A stretch of DNA of 64,000 nucleotides from Prochlorococcus sp. AG-355-P18. GTDB lineage: Bacteria > Cyanobacteriota > Cyanobacteriia > PCC-6307 > Cyanobiaceae. A program made the position numbers and the translations under genes. The DNA lies in the NCBI GenBank assembly GCA_003280515.1, contig QCER01000001.1, positions 1 through 64,000 on the forward strand, in the 5' to 3' direction. Positions within the stretch are counted from its first letter, which is position 1. Every line of letters starts with the position of its first letter. The notes below the pieces were generated by a model, which saw nothing but the letters and a program-made list of their open reading frames with translations, was not told where the DNA came from and made no database searches. Below are positions 1 to 9,993 of this stretch, in pieces.

Positions 1-168
1 TTGGAATTAGACCCTCTATGTTAGTACTATGATTTAAAACTAACCTTCCCAATTTTGATTTATCTTTATTCTATTGAGAAAATTTTGTTTCTGAGAAATT
101 AACTTTAACTTTAAAATGATAAAAAATATTTGGAGTTCTGTTATATTTGTATTAGCGATTTAAATTTA

Positions 169-270
169 ATGATCTTTCAAATAGGTTGGGCAGCATTGGC
201 TGCAATTTTTACTTTTTCAATTGCCATGGTTGTTTGGGGAAGAAATGGTGATGGTTCAATTGATATATGA
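169..270 (+). CDS. petN: Cytochrome b6f complex subunit VIII (PetN)
   Basis: A 33-residue single-span thylakoid membrane protein that belongs to the cytochrome b6f complex, which passes electrons from plastoquinol to plastocyanin. The sequence begins [20 protein letters not shown] and ends with a short polar tail after the VVWGRNG turn, the typical PetN pattern: a hydrophobic helix over about residues 4-24 followed by a conserved WGR. The length matches the family (about 29-33 residues). The start is the only ATG that gives this pattern. Its stop codon overlaps the start of the next small membrane-protein gene (ATGA), suggesting coupled translation. The 168 bases upstream hold no recognisable gene and presumably carry the promoter. 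Identification is by recall of the family sequence. Confidence 0.93.
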
Positions 271-407
271 TTTCATTTTTAACTTATGAAGTCTTTTTAA
301 GTAAATTTCTTATTTTAACATCTTTCGTTTTACTCATATTCATAACATTCGCTGTAATTTATATATCCTATGTCTCTTGGAAAGATAAAAAAAGATTAAA
401 AAAATAG
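267..407 (+). CDS. Small single-span membrane protein coupled to petN
   Basis: A 46-residue open frame whose ATG overlaps the petN stop in an ATGA junction, a strong sign of translational coupling. Residues about 15-39 form one long hydrophobic segment rich in Ile, Leu, Phe and Val; the tail is very basic (WKDKKRLKK), so by the positive-inside rule the C-terminus probably faces the cytoplasm or stroma. It ends four bases before the convergent thf1 stop. I do not recognise the family. Position suggests a role at the thylakoid membrane, perhaps linked to cytochrome b6f, but nothing in the sequence proves it. An untranslated or spurious frame remains possible, though the hydrophobic-then-basic design is not what random AT-rich sequence usually gives. 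Confidence 0.6.
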
Positions 408-410
408 AAT

Positions 411-1067
411 TTATTCTTTTTGTTCTTTTTTCTTATTTTTGGTCCTAAGCTCTGCAATTAATTCTTTAGCTTGTTCCATTTTTGATATACTGCTTTTATA
501 AATTCCAATATCTTTTTCTGCTTTATTAGAAGATAAGTTTAACTTTGCAAAAATATCAGCAATAAATTTATTTGTCTCTGATTCATCTTTATCTTTTAGA
601 TCCTGAGCGTTTGAAATTAATATATATATCGCTAAGTTCAAAATCCTTGAGGGATAAATTTTAGAATTGCTTTTTTCTAATAACAATTTCGAAATATCGT
701 TAGATGTTTTATTCTTGAATTCCTTTTGAGATTTTTGAGATATTTCATTAATTTCTTTCGCTTCAAAATTTGTAGAACTGCATAAAGAAGCAAAAAGTAG
801 ATCCAAGTGTTTCTGAGGTTGATATCCTTTCATTAATTCTTTGAATGTTTCAGTAAGACCGAAACAAAAGAGATAATCTTGTGCAAATTCATTTTGATGG
901 TTTAGAAGATTAAGTTCGACAAGCATTTCATCAACTATTCTTTTATATAAACCTGGAATGACGTAAGGGAATTTTTCATGAAATAACTTTTTGCTATCTG
1001 AAACAGTCAATTTTTCTTTCAATTTTTTATATGTAAACCTTAATAAGGTTAGCGTATGTTGACTCAA
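411..1067 (-). CDS. thf1: Thylakoid biogenesis protein Thf1/Psb29
   Basis: A 218-residue protein of the Thf1/Psb29 family, which copurifies with photosystem II and in other cyanobacteria and plants supports thylakoid FtsH protease and PSII repair. The signature is the N-terminal half: [13 protein letters not shown] near residue 21, then [32 protein letters not shown] and a conserved LC near residue 95. The C-terminal quarter (about 185-218) is charged and lysine-rich, predicted helical or coiled coil, as in homologues. The length fits the family. It lies next to clpP and ftsH, and the family's known functional tie to FtsH makes that neighbourhood meaningful. It converges with the petN-coupled small gene, the two stops being only a few bases apart. 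Confidence 0.88.
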   Translation of the reverse strand: MSQHTLTLLRFTYKKLKEKLTVSDSKKLFHEKFPYVIPGLYKRIVDEMLVELNLLNHQNEFAQDYLFCFGLTETFKELMKGYQPQKHLDLLFASLCSSTNFEAKEINEISQKSQKEFKNKTSNDISKLLLEKSNSKIYPSRILNLAIYILISNAQDLKDKDESETNKFIADIFAKLNLSSNKAEKDIGIYKSSISKMEQAKELIAELRTKNKKKEQKE

Positions 1068-1102
1068 TATCGTTAATATCTAATAAACAGATAAATATTA
1101 TT

Positions 1103-1690
1103 ATGATCCCTTTAGTATTAGAAGAATCTGGTGGAAGCGAAAGAGTCTTTGATATTTATTCGAGACTCCTAAGAGAGAGAATAATCTTTTTGGGAGAACA
1201 AGTTACTAGTGAAACTGCTAATAGAATTGTTGCGCAATTATTATTTCTTGAAGCAGAGGACCCAGATAAAGACATATATATGTATATAAATTCACCAGGG
1301 GGATCCGTATATGATGGATTAGGTATCTTTGACACAATGCAACATGTTAAACCTGACATTCATACAGTTTGTGTTGGTTTGGCTGCTAGTATGGGTGCAT
1401 TTTTACTTGCGGCGGGCACTAAAGGCAAAAGAAGTAGTCTTAGGCATTCAAGAATAATGATTCATCAACCACTTGGAGGTGCTAGAGGACAAGCTAGTGA
1501 TATAAGAATTCAAGCTGATGAAATTCTTTTCTTAAAAGAACGTCTTAATACTGAATTATCAGAGAGAACTGGTAAAGATTATGACACTATTAAAGAGGAT
1601 ACGGATAGAGATTTTTATATGTCTCCAAACGAGGCAGTTGAATACGGATTAATTGATCTTGTATTGGATAAGAAGCCAATTAAAGTTTAA
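1103..1690 (+). CDS. clpP: ATP-dependent Clp protease proteolytic subunit
   Basis: A 195-residue ClpP, the serine peptidase that forms a double-heptameric chamber and degrades proteins fed in by a Clp ATPase. The catalytic triad is visible: Ser96 in GLAASMGAF, His121 in MIHQPLGG and Asp170 in TDRDFYM, all at the usual spacing. The conserved [15 protein letters not shown] stretch lies at residues 61-75. There is no extended N-terminus, so it looks like a mature-type active ClpP rather than an inactive ClpR. Cyanobacteria carry several clpP copies; which paralogue this is cannot be settled here. It is divergent from thf1 and its stop overlaps the convergent ftsH stop by four bases (TTAA), an unusually tight tail-to-tail arrangement. 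Confidence 0.95.
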   Translation: MIPLVLEESGGSERVFDIYSRLLRERIIFLGEQVTSETANRIVAQLLFLEAEDPDKDIYMYINSPGGSVYDGLGIFDTMQHVKPDIHTVCVGLAASMGAFLLAAGTKGKRSSLRHSRIMIHQPLGGARGQASDIRIQADEILFLKERLNTELSERTGKDYDTIKEDTDRDFYMSPNEAVEYGLIDLVLDKKPIKV

Positions 1691-3600
1691 CTTAATAATT
1701 GAGGAGTTCTTTCTTTCTCAGGAATTTGAGTGAATTTTGAAAGAATATTTACGAATTCTTCTCCATCTAATGTTTCTTTTTCGATTAAAAGGTCAACTAT
1801 TTTATCCATAGCTTCTCTATTTTTGCTAACTATATCGTAAGTTTCTCTATAGCATTCCTTAACCATTACTCTTACACTTTCATCAATTTGCTTAGAGATT
1901 GAATCAGAAACTTCGCTTCTAGTCATTAAATCTCTACCGACAAATACTTCTTGATTTCCACTTTCTAAAGCTATCGGACCTAAATTACTCATCCCAAATC
2001 TAGTAACCATTTGACGAGCCATAGAAGCAACTTGTTGGAAATCACCTCCAGCTCCTGTTGTAATTTCACCTTTTCCAAAAACAACATCTTCAGCGGCCCT
2101 TCCTCCCAAGGCGCCCATTATTCGTGCTTTAAGTTGAGCTCTGCTAACAAGGGTTTGTTCATCATCTGGGGTAAACCAAGTTAATCCTTTAGCTTGGCCT
2201 CTAGGAATGACTGTAACTTTTTGTACAGGATCATGGGCTTTAACTAGTGACCCTATTAGAGCATGGCCAACTTCATGATAAGCAATTAATCTTTTACTTC
2301 TACCATCTGTTAATGGAGAACCTTCCATGCCTGCGACAATCCTATCTACAGAGTCGTCAATTTCTGAAATACTAATAGAGTCTTTTCTTCGCCTAGCAGT
2401 TAAAATAGCAGCCTCATTTAATAAATTTGCTAAGTCTGCCCCAGTAAAACCAGGTGTCCTTCTTGCAATGCTTTCAAGTGTTAAATCCTCTTGAAGTTTC
2501 TTATTCCTTGCATGAACTTCCAATATTGATAATCTGCCCTTTATGTCAGGTGCGTCTACAGTTACTTGTCTATCAAACCTACCAGGCCTCATAAGAGCGG
2601 AGTCTAGAACATCAGGTCTATTTGTGGCTGCAATTATTATTATGCCGCTATTACCTTCAAAGCCATCCATTTCTGTAAGTAATTGGTTAAGGGTTTGTTC
2701 TCTCTCATCGTTACCTCCACCAATGCCAGCACCTCTTTGCCTTCCTACAGCATCGATTTCATCAATAAAAATTAGACAAGGACTATTTTCTTTGGCTCTT
2801 TTGAAAAGGTCTCTTACTCTACTCGCACCAACACCAACAAACATTTCAACAAATTCAGAACCTGATAATGAGAAAAATGGTACACCTGCTTCACCTGCAA
2901 TTGCTTTTGCTAGAAGCGTTTTACCAGTACCAGGAGGTCCAACTAATAGAACCCCTTTTGGAATCCTTGCGCCTACAGAAGTAAATTTTTCTGGTTTTTT
3001 CAGAAAGGTAACAACTTCTTGTAAATCCTGTTTGGCTTCATTAACACCAGCAACATCATCAAAAACTACTCCTGTTTCAGCTTCCATTGCAAATCTTGCT
3101 TTGGTTTTCCCAAATTGCATAGCTTGTCCAGGTCCTCCAGGCATCCCATTTGATCTTCTAGCTAATAAGATTAGACCTCCTATTAAGATAGCTGGGAAAA
3201 GTAAGTTACCCAAAATTCCTAATGCAGGTGGGGCTGTTTTAACTGGATGTACATCAAAACTGATTCCCTCATTTTTTAAAATGTTTATAAGTTCTGGTGT
3301 CAAACCGGGAAGATCTACACGCAACCTTTGTACTTTATTATCCAAATCCGAATCTATAGTTTCTATGACTGCATTTCTGCCTCCCTCAAAAATATCAACT
3401 GATGTAACCCTTCCTGAACTGATGTAATCTAAAAATCTACCATAGCTAACTCTTGCTACGGCTGAATTTCTTGGGGCAACAGTAGTCCCATTTGATTTTA
3501 GTGAATCAACATTGCTTGAAGATAAAAATTGGTAAGATAGCGCTATTACTAAAAGTATAGGTAAAGCCCATAAAATTAATGTTTTGAATTTCTGATTCAT
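1687..3600 (-). CDS. ftsH: Membrane AAA zinc protease FtsH (FtsH2-like)
   Basis: A 637-residue membrane-anchored AAA+ metalloprotease. Two membrane spans lie at about residues 8-25 and 128-147 with a lumenal domain between. The AAA module shows Walker A GPPGTGKT at 221-228, Walker [10 protein letters not shown] near 275-283 and the second region of homology ([20 protein letters not shown]) at about 324-343. The zinc site is HEVGH at 442-446, where most homologues have HEAGH. The lumenal domain ([29 protein letters not shown]) closely matches the cyanobacterial FtsH2 type, which degrades photodamaged D1 during PSII repair. Assignment to FtsH2 is from recalled similarity. The adjacent thf1, whose family acts with FtsH, supports a role in photosystem maintenance. 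Confidence 0.95.
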   Translation of the reverse strand: MNQKFKTLILWALPILLVIALSYQFLSSSNVDSLKSNGTTVAPRNSAVARVSYGRFLDYISSGRVTSVDIFEGGRNAVIETIDSDLDNKVQRLRVDLPGLTPELINILKNEGISFDVHPVKTAPPALGILGNLLFPAILIGGLILLARRSNGMPGGPGQAMQFGKTKARFAMEAETGVVFDDVAGVNEAKQDLQEVVTFLKKPEKFTSVGARIPKGVLLVGPPGTGKTLLAKAIAGEAGVPFFSLSGSEFVEMFVGVGASRVRDLFKRAKENSPCLIFIDEIDAVGRQRGAGIGGGNDEREQTLNQLLTEMDGFEGNSGIIIIAATNRPDVLDSALMRPGRFDRQVTVDAPDIKGRLSILEVHARNKKLQEDLTLESIARRTPGFTGADLANLLNEAAILTARRRKDSISISEIDDSVDRIVAGMEGSPLTDGRSKRLIAYHEVGHALIGSLVKAHDPVQKVTVIPRGQAKGLTWFTPDDEQTLVSRAQLKARIMGALGGRAAEDVVFGKGEITTGAGGDFQQVASMARQMVTRFGMSNLGPIALESGNQEVFVGRDLMTRSEVSDSISKQIDESVRVMVKECYRETYDIVSKNREAMDKIVDLLIEKETLDGEEFVNILSKFTQIPEKERTPQLLS

Positions 3601-3651
3601 TAATTTGTAGAAAGTTAATTCTAAGATTCTAGACTGAATCAGTTCATTTCG

Positions 3652-3682
3652 TTGATATTTTCTCTAACTTTGTGCTTATACT
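3652..3682 (+). promoter_or_regulatory. Candidate sigma70-type promoter of sipA
   Basis: TTGATA at 3652-3657 and TATACT at 3677-3682 are spaced by 19 bases, placing a transcription start about 18 bases before the sipA ATG at 3708. The boxes match the consensus well, but AT-rich sequence yields such matches often, so this is a plausible reading only. Confidence 0.35.
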
Positions 3683-3707
3683 ACTCTTGGGTGTTTCCAA
3701 CTTATAA

Positions 3708-3917
3708 ATGAAATTTGAAATCAATGATAAGGTTAAGTTAATTGCGCCGGTACCTTATTTAAAGACTTCGGATAATATGCCGATGTTAAGACCACCTGAT
3801 CTAGTAGCAATTGATGAAATTGGAAAAATACTATCAATCAAATCTCCAGATACTGTTGAAGTGAAATTTAGAAGAGGTTCGTTTTTAATTGATATTGATA
3901 AGATTGAGAAAAACTAA
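3708..3917 (+). CDS. sipA: NblS-interacting regulatory protein SipA (DUF3148)
   Basis: A 69-residue protein matching the SipA/DUF3148 family: a small beta-barrel protein that binds the histidine kinase NblS in cyanobacteria and stimulates its activity. The diagnostic core is PYLKTSDNMPMLRPPD at about residues 17-32, followed by a central glycine turn (EIGKIL) and the KFRRGSFLID motif near the end. The length matches the family. It is monocistronic on the plus strand with its own candidate promoter and ends one base before the convergent M16 peptidase stop. NblS controls high-light and phycobilisome responses elsewhere; because Prochlorococcus lacks phycobilisomes, the pathway here presumably serves light-stress control. 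The family call is from recall. Confidence 0.82.
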   Translation: MKFEINDKVKLIAPVPYLKTSDNMPMLRPPDLVAIDEIGKILSIKSPDTVEVKFRRGSFLIDIDKIEKN

Positions 3918-3918
3918 T

Positions 3919-5136
3919 TTAAAAGTTTTTGTTCCACCTATTAAAAATTTCTAAGCAAATTTTTTCATTTCCCGAAATACTCAGAAAAGGTTTTGAAAAA
4001 TACTTATTAGTTAATTTAAGAATAATTAAAGAACATATTTCTTCTATTTTAGAATTTAAATCAATTTCGGATATTGGTGAAATACCATAACTAATTAATT
4101 GTATCTTTCTCTGTAAAATTTCATCTATTGATTGATTCCCTAATAGAAAAGAACCTTTTAGTTTTTCTTTTGCTAAAAATATTTCAGCATCAGTCAAAGG
4201 ATATAAAAGTAAATCTTTCCATAGACTTGATAGAAGTTCAAAAGCAAAAAGTGCTTGCTTATTAGATACGGATAAATAAATTAAAAATGGGGCATTACCA
4301 CTCCTAATAGGATAATAAACACCTAAATCGTAAGTGATACCATGTTTCTCTCTAAAAAGTTTAAATAATGCAGCGCTCATTCCGTAAGATAAATATGACT
4401 CCAAAACCTTAAGTGGCAAATATTCACTACTTCTTCGCGAGCAAGTTTGATCCCCCATCATTATTATTGTTTGATTTGAATTATTTTTATTAAAATCAAA
4501 TCTATGGTTAGGACTTAAATTGTTATTTATAGTTCTTGATTTTTCTTCTAAGGGTTTTTTTTCTAATGAATCTATACATACTCCATTTATTTCTAAATTA
4601 TTTGAAATTAAATACTTATCTCGATTTTTGAAATTTTTAAACTCAAGCAAAACATCTTCATAGGTAATCTTCGAGACATCATTTGCATTGCCATTTGTAT
4701 TAAAGGCATAAGGATGATTTGAGTAAACAATTCTTCTCCAGTTTTCAAAACAGATATTAAATGGATTCTCTTTATCTTTTTTTATAAAATCAATTGAGGA
4801 TTTTTTTACTTTTTGAAATTCAGTTTCTAATAGAGTCGGTTTATTAGTTATTAAATCTAATAATGGGAATAATTTACTGAAATGTTCATTAAGGGATTTA
4901 ATGCTTATTGAAATACCATCTTCAAATACTTCTTGATTTAATTCGGCTCCATATGACTCAATATAATCCGAAAGAGTGAAATTATTAAATCCTTCACATC
5001 CTCTGGTAAGTAATGAACTGAGGATCTTGTTAATACCTTTTTTGCCAACACTATCCACATCACTGCCTCCTTTAATCCAAATTGAAGCAGTTGAAAAATT
5101 CCTTTTTTTATTATTTAAGAAATATCTTTTTAACAT
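3919..5136 (-). CDS. M16-family peptidase homologue lacking the zinc motif
   Basis: A 405-residue protein with the M16 (insulinase/processing peptidase) fold but no active site. Where the catalytic partner has HFLEH, this one reads GINKILSSLLTRG at about residues 33-45, so both zinc-binding histidines and the glutamate are missing. Later M16 features remain, such as the MSAALFKLFREKHGITYDLGVYY stretch near residue 255 (shared with the family's R-Y region). The gene begins seven bases inside the end of the active M16 gene, so the two are almost certainly co-translated and form the active/inactive heterodimer common in bacterial M16B proteases. Substrate unknown. An independent regulatory role for the inactive chain is possible but less likely. 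Confidence 0.82.
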   Translation of the reverse strand: MLKRYFLNNKKRNFSTASIWIKGGSDVDSVGKKGINKILSSLLTRGCEGFNNFTLSDYIESYGAELNQEVFEDGISISIKSLNEHFSKLFPLLDLITNKPTLLETEFQKVKKSSIDFIKKDKENPFNICFENWRRIVYSNHPYAFNTNGNANDVSKITYEDVLLEFKNFKNRDKYLISNNLEINGVCIDSLEKKPLEEKSRTINNNLSPNHRFDFNKNNSNQTIIMMGDQTCSRRSSEYLPLKVLESYLSYGMSAALFKLFREKHGITYDLGVYYPIRSGNAPFLIYLSVSNKQALFAFELLSSLWKDLLLYPLTDAEIFLAKEKLKGSFLLGNQSIDEILQRKIQLISYGISPISEIDLNSKIEEICSLIILKLTNKYFSKPFLSISGNEKICLEIFNRWNKNF

Positions 5137-6380
5137 TTACCAGGGGATGCAACTAAAGTGAATTTTTCTCCACGGATATATTCAGTGATCTCTTTGAAGT
5201 TATCTAAATCATTCCAATATTTTAAATGACTCTCTAAATTATTGATCGAAGATTTTCTTCCCCAAAGTAGTTCATTTCCAAAGAATGAAGAGAGTTGAGT
5301 AGATGTCTCTAAATTAAAGATATAATTACTTTTTACAATATTTATTGCTTTATTTATTTCATCCAAAGTTAAGGATTTACAATTTGAGATCTCATATATT
5401 GTTTTATTAATTTGCTTTTCTACTAAATCAATATCTTTGGACTCACAACTTGCTTCCATTATAAATAATCCTCCTAATTCTCCAGCATTTACATCTACAT
5501 ATACCGATTCAACAAGATTACTATCTTCTTTTAAAAGTTTAACTAATCTGCTGTTTCTTCCAACAGAAAGTATTGATGCTAATATTTCCAGTCCAATAAT
5601 ATTTTTTTGATCATTTAAGTTTGGGATAAACCAAGCCATAAATATTCTTGAAAACTCTAAATTATCAAACTTAACTGACTCTCTACCATTCCTCATTCTT
5701 AAAGAAGGTTTATTTTTTAGATTTATTAAATTTGGACTTTCTTTAATGCCAGATAGATCACTTTTTTCAAAAATTTTATAAATTTCTTCAGATAGATTCC
5801 CCGCAATTGCAATACAAATTTTTTCGGCTGTGTAATGTTTGCTATGAAATTCTACAAGGTCATTTATCTCTAAGTTTTTAATACTATCTTCAGTTCCCAG
5901 AATCGAATTGGCATAATTCGGATTTAACCAAACCCTTTTCAAAAAATAATTAAATAGTTTTTCTTCAGGCTGATCATTTTGTTGTTTTATTTCATCAATA
6001 ACTACCCCTTTTTCTTTATTAAATTCATCAGGATTAAAATCTGGATCAACGATAATATTTGTCAAAAGAGCAAGTGATTCTTTAAAGTTACTTGGTGGAA
6101 CTAATACATGGTAATGTACATCATCATAACCAGTTGAAGCATTACTTAATCCGCCAAGTGATTCAATTTTATGGTCAAATTCACCTGGCATTATATTGTT
6201 AGATCCTTTAAAAATCATATGTTCTAAAAAATGAGCAGTGCCGTTTTTATCAATTTCCTCAAATGAAGAACCTGCTTTGCACCAAATATCAATGCTTATA
6301 AGCGGCAATTCTTTATTATCCACAAACACACATCTAGTTTTGCTTGAATGGATGTAGTATTTAAGATCTCCTACGTTCAT
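5130..6380 (-). CDS. M16-family zinc peptidase (active subunit)
   Basis: A 416-residue M16 metallopeptidase. The inverted zinc motif HFLEH is in NGTAHFLEHMIFKG near residues 43-56, with the downstream glutamate expected in EKGVVIDEIKQQ about 75 residues later. The N-terminal half is the catalytic module and the C-terminal half the structural module (RNGRESVKFDNLEFSRIFMA region onward). No signal peptide is evident, suggesting a cytoplasmic site of action. The next gene, overlapping by seven bases, encodes a catalytically dead homologue, which together with this chain would make a two-subunit peptidase of the mitochondrial-processing-peptidase type. The natural substrate in cyanobacteria is not known to me. 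Confidence 0.9.
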   Translation of the reverse strand: MNVGDLKYYIHSSKTRCVFVDNKELPLISIDIWCKAGSSFEEIDKNGTAHFLEHMIFKGSNNIMPGEFDHKIESLGGLSNASTGYDDVHYHVLVPPSNFKESLALLTNIIVDPDFNPDEFNKEKGVVIDEIKQQNDQPEEKLFNYFLKRVWLNPNYANSILGTEDSIKNLEINDLVEFHSKHYTAEKICIAIAGNLSEEIYKIFEKSDLSGIKESPNLINLKNKPSLRMRNGRESVKFDNLEFSRIFMAWFIPNLNDQKNIIGLEILASILSVGRNSRLVKLLKEDSNLVESVYVDVNAGELGGLFIMEASCESKDIDLVEKQINKTIYEISNCKSLTLDEINKAINIVKSNYIFNLETSTQLSSFFGNELLWGRKSSINNLESHLKYWNDLDNFKEITEYIRGEKFTLVASPGKC

Positions 6381-6397
6381 TTCGGTGCTCTCTTTAA

Positions 6398-7146
<749 letters not shown>

Positions 7147-7147
<1 letters not shown>

Positions 7148-8061
7148 TGAAATTTAAAAAATTAAAAAATTTATTTATTTATTTTTTATTATTTACACCA
7201 ATAGCTCTTGGTGTTATTTCCTGTTCTGGAAATAATAAATCTAGTTCAAAATTGAAAGAGGCAATAACTTCAGATTTTATACCTCCTATTACAGCCGTTG
7301 CTGCACTTGGTCAACTTTCTCCTTCGGGAGAGATTAGAAAATTGGCAGCTCCAATAAGTCAATTTGGCTCTTCCCCCCGAATTGTCGAAATTTTAGTAAA
7401 TGAAGGAGATTTCGTTAAAAAAGGTGATATCCTCGCAATTTTTGAAAATGGAGAAAAATTAATTGCTGATCTTGAAAGAAATGAAAATCTAATTAATACT
7501 ATTAACGAAGAAATTACCCTAAAGAAAGATCAAATTCAAAGGTATGAGTTAGCTATGAGCAAAGATGTATATTCTTTTGTAGAGTTTTCACAAAGAAAAG
7601 ATGAACTATTAAAATTGCAAAAACAGAAAATAAACCTTATCGGAGATCAAAAAAATATCAAGATAGATCTATTTAATTCAAAACTAAGGAGTCCAATTGA
7701 TGGTTTTATTCTTGGAATAAACACGAGAGTTGGTGAAAGACCTCAAAATCAAGGAATTTTGGATATTGGTTCTAGTCAAAAAATGGAAGCTTTGATAGAA
7801 GTTTATGAATCTGACATCGATAGAGTCTTTATCTCTCAGAATGTTGAATTGAGCAGTGAAAATGGAGGTTTCCAAAAAAATCTTGTGGGAAAGGTTATTA
7901 GGATTAGTCCACAGGTAAAACAAAGAAAAGTTCTATCGACTGATCCCACGGGGGATGCTGATTCACGAATTATCGAGGTATTAGTAAAACTAGATCAAGA
8001 TTCTATAGATATCGTTCAAAACTATGCAGGAATGAAAGTGATTGCAAAATTTATTCCCTAA
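7147..8061 (+). CDS. devB: DevB-like periplasmic adaptor of an ABC exporter
   Basis: A 304-residue membrane-fusion (HlyD-type) adaptor. Residues about 9-24 are hydrophobic and end in VISC, a lipobox-like site with Cys near 26, so it is probably a lipoprotein anchored in the inner membrane. It then shows a biotinyl-lipoyl-like half (VNEGDFVKKGDILAIFENG), a short coiled-coil hairpin at about 110-175 and the second half-motif LRSPIDGFILGINTRVGE, the order expected of such adaptors. It overlaps pcyA by one base and the permease gene by one base, making a pcyA-devB-devC-devA run. In Anabaena, DevBCA exports heterocyst glycolipids; here, in a unicell, the cargo is unknown. Confidence 0.85.
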
Positions 8062-9233
8062 TGTGTTTTTCTTTTTTAAAATTTAGAAAAATACCACTAG
8101 CTTGGTTGTTATTAACTAGGCAACCATTAAGGCTAGCAGTTGCCATAGCTGGAATAAGTTTTGCAGGTATTTTGATGTTCATGCAATTAGGTTTTAGAGA
8201 TGGTTTATTTGATACGAGCGTAACTATTCATAAACTTCTAGATGCGGATCTTATTTTGATAAGTCCCAGATCAAAAAGTTCTATAAGCATGAGTGGATTC
8301 CCAAAAAGAAGATTAATTCAAACTCTCGCGGTAGAAGATGTTGAAAAAACTGCTCCCGTAAATCTAAATTATTTACTTTGGAGAAACCCCGAAAATCTTA
8401 AAACTAGATCAATACTTGCATTAGGTTTTAATCCCTCCGATTCACTTCTTTTAGATGATGGATTCTCAAAGAAAGCTTATAAATTGAGAAATCCATCAAG
8501 AGTTCTTTTTGACAAACTATCTAGACCTGAATTTGGCCCGATTGAAGAATGGTTCTTATCTGAAAAAAAAGTTGAGACTGAGGTTGCTGGAAAAAGAGTA
8601 ATTGTTGAGGGCCTTGTGGAGTTAGGACCATCTTTTGGTGCAGATGGTAATTTGATAACTAGTCGAGAAACCTTCTTAAGACTTTTTCCTGCTAACCCCC
8701 CTGGCAGTATAGAAATTGGTTTGGTAAAGCTAAAAAAAGGATCTGATCCTGAATTTATTTCAAGGATATTAAATAACTCACTACCAAATGATGTTAGGGT
8801 TCTTACAAAAAAACAATTTATAGAGTTTGAAAAAAATTATTGGAAAAATAGTACTGCAATAGGTTTTATATTTAGTTTGGGAGCCTTGATGGGTTTTGTT
8901 GTAGGGTGTGTGGTCGTTTATCAAATTCTTTATAGTGACGTTACAGATCACCTCCCAGAGTACGCCACCTTATTGGCAATGGGGTATAGACTTAAGTCCC
9001 TTTTCTTTGTCGTAGCTAGAGAGGGGTTTTTGTTGGCATTGTTTGGTTATTTACCTGCTTATTTCTCGGGTCAAATACTTTACTCAGTTATAAGAAGTTC
9101 TACTAAACTCCCTATAATAATGGACGTAAATAAAACTGTTTTAATTTTCGTATTAGTTTTAGTTATGTGTATGGGGTCCGCCGCTGTCGCGATGCGTAAA
9201 TTAGTTGACGCTGATCCTGCTGAAATTTTTTAA
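8061..9233 (+). CDS. devC: DevC-like ABC exporter permease
   Basis: A 390-residue MacB/FtsX-type permease of the DevC family. It has one N-terminal span (about residues 23-43, LAVAIAGISFAGILMFMQLG), a large periplasmic domain of about 220 residues, then three C-terminal spans (about 268-290, 313-338 and 353-375). The N-terminal WLLLTRQPLRL and the C-terminal ADPAEIF are typical of cyanobacterial DevC proteins. It overlaps the adaptor gene by one base and the ATPase gene follows 13 bases later, so all three parts of the exporter are encoded together. Transport substrate cannot be told from sequence; glycolipid or another hydrophobic molecule is the family precedent. Confidence 0.87.
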   Translation: MCFSFLKFRKIPLAWLLLTRQPLRLAVAIAGISFAGILMFMQLGFRDGLFDTSVTIHKLLDADLILISPRSKSSISMSGFPKRRLIQTLAVEDVEKTAPVNLNYLLWRNPENLKTRSILALGFNPSDSLLLDDGFSKKAYKLRNPSRVLFDKLSRPEFGPIEEWFLSEKKVETEVAGKRVIVEGLVELGPSFGADGNLITSRETFLRLFPANPPGSIEIGLVKLKKGSDPEFISRILNNSLPNDVRVLTKKQFIEFEKNYWKNSTAIGFIFSLGALMGFVVGCVVVYQILYSDVTDHLPEYATLLAMGYRLKSLFFVVAREGFLLALFGYLPAYFSGQILYSVIRSSTKLPIIMDVNKTVLIFVLVLVMCMGSAAVAMRKLVDADPAEIF

Positions 9234-9246
9234 CAATTAAAGATAA

Positions 9247-9975
9247 ATGGTTAAAGCTAATAAATCAAAAAATAATGTTAAAAACCTTAAAACAGTCTCA
9301 ATAAATAACTTGAGTCACTTTTATGGAAAAAATGAGAATAAAAAAAAAGTTCTTAATGACGTTAATTTAAATATTGATAAAGGAGAGTTGGTTCTTTTAA
9401 AAGGACCTTCTGGATGTGGTAAAACGACTCTATTAACATTAATTGGTGCCTTGAGAACCTGTCAAAGTGGAGATTTAACTGTATTAAATAATCAGTTAAA
9501 TGGAGCATCAAGGAAAACTCGTCAGATTCTTAGAAGAAGTATTGGAATGATTTTTCAAGGTCATAATCTTCTGAGATGTTTAACAGCAGAACAAAATGTC
9601 CAGATGGGCGCCGATTTAATAAAAGGTTTAACATATTTGCAAAGACGAGAAATAGCACGGAATTGGTTGTCAGCAGTAGGATTAGAAGAACATCATAAAA
9701 AGTTGCCAAATGACTTATCTGGTGGACAGAAACAGAGAGTAGCAATTGCTCGTGCTTTATCTGCTAAGCCAAAACTTTTATTAGCTGATGAGCCCACTTC
9801 TGCTTTAGATAGTGTCACAGGAAGAGAAATAGTAACCCTTTTAAGGAAACTAGCAAAAGAGCAAAATTGTTCTGTACTTATGGTGACGCATGATCCAAGA
9901 ATTTCTGATATGGCTGATAGGATATTAAATATGGAAGATGGTAAAATATATAGTGCTCATAGTGAGCTAATATAA
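9247..9975 (+). CDS. devA: DevA-like ABC exporter ATPase
   Basis: A 242-residue ATP-binding subunit of the MacB/LolD/DevA group. Walker A is GPSGCGKT at residues 53-60, the Q-loop lies in GMIFQGHNLL near 101, the signature is LSGGQKQR near 158-165 and Walker B LLLADEPTSALD near 178-189, followed by the switch histidine in VTHDPR. The DEPTSALD ending and LSGGQKQR form are typical of the group. It is the last member of the devBCA run and pairs with the adjacent permease. The N-terminal 15 residues are lysine- and asparagine-rich and not part of the fold. A tiny basic-protein gene follows 18 bases downstream on the same strand. Confidence 0.9.
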   Translation: MVKANKSKNNVKNLKTVSINNLSHFYGKNENKKKVLNDVNLNIDKGELVLLKGPSGCGKTTLLTLIGALRTCQSGDLTVLNNQLNGASRKTRQILRRSIGMIFQGHNLLRCLTAEQNVQMGADLIKGLTYLQRREIARNWLSAVGLEEHHKKLPNDLSGGQKQRVAIARALSAKPKLLLADEPTSALDSVTGREIVTLLRKLAKEQNCSVLMVTHDPRISDMADRILNMEDGKIYSAHSELI

Positions 9976-9993
9976 TTAAAAGTTAAAAATTTT

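Noticed and set aside
1..24. A possible last few codons of an upstream plus-strand gene (reads LELDPLC then stop)
   Set aside because: Only seven codons are visible and no family can be recognised, so it is not supportable.
2543..3427. Long open frame (294 codons) on the plus strand opposite ftsH
   Set aside because: It is the antisense of a highly conserved coding sequence; no plausible start, motif or spacing.
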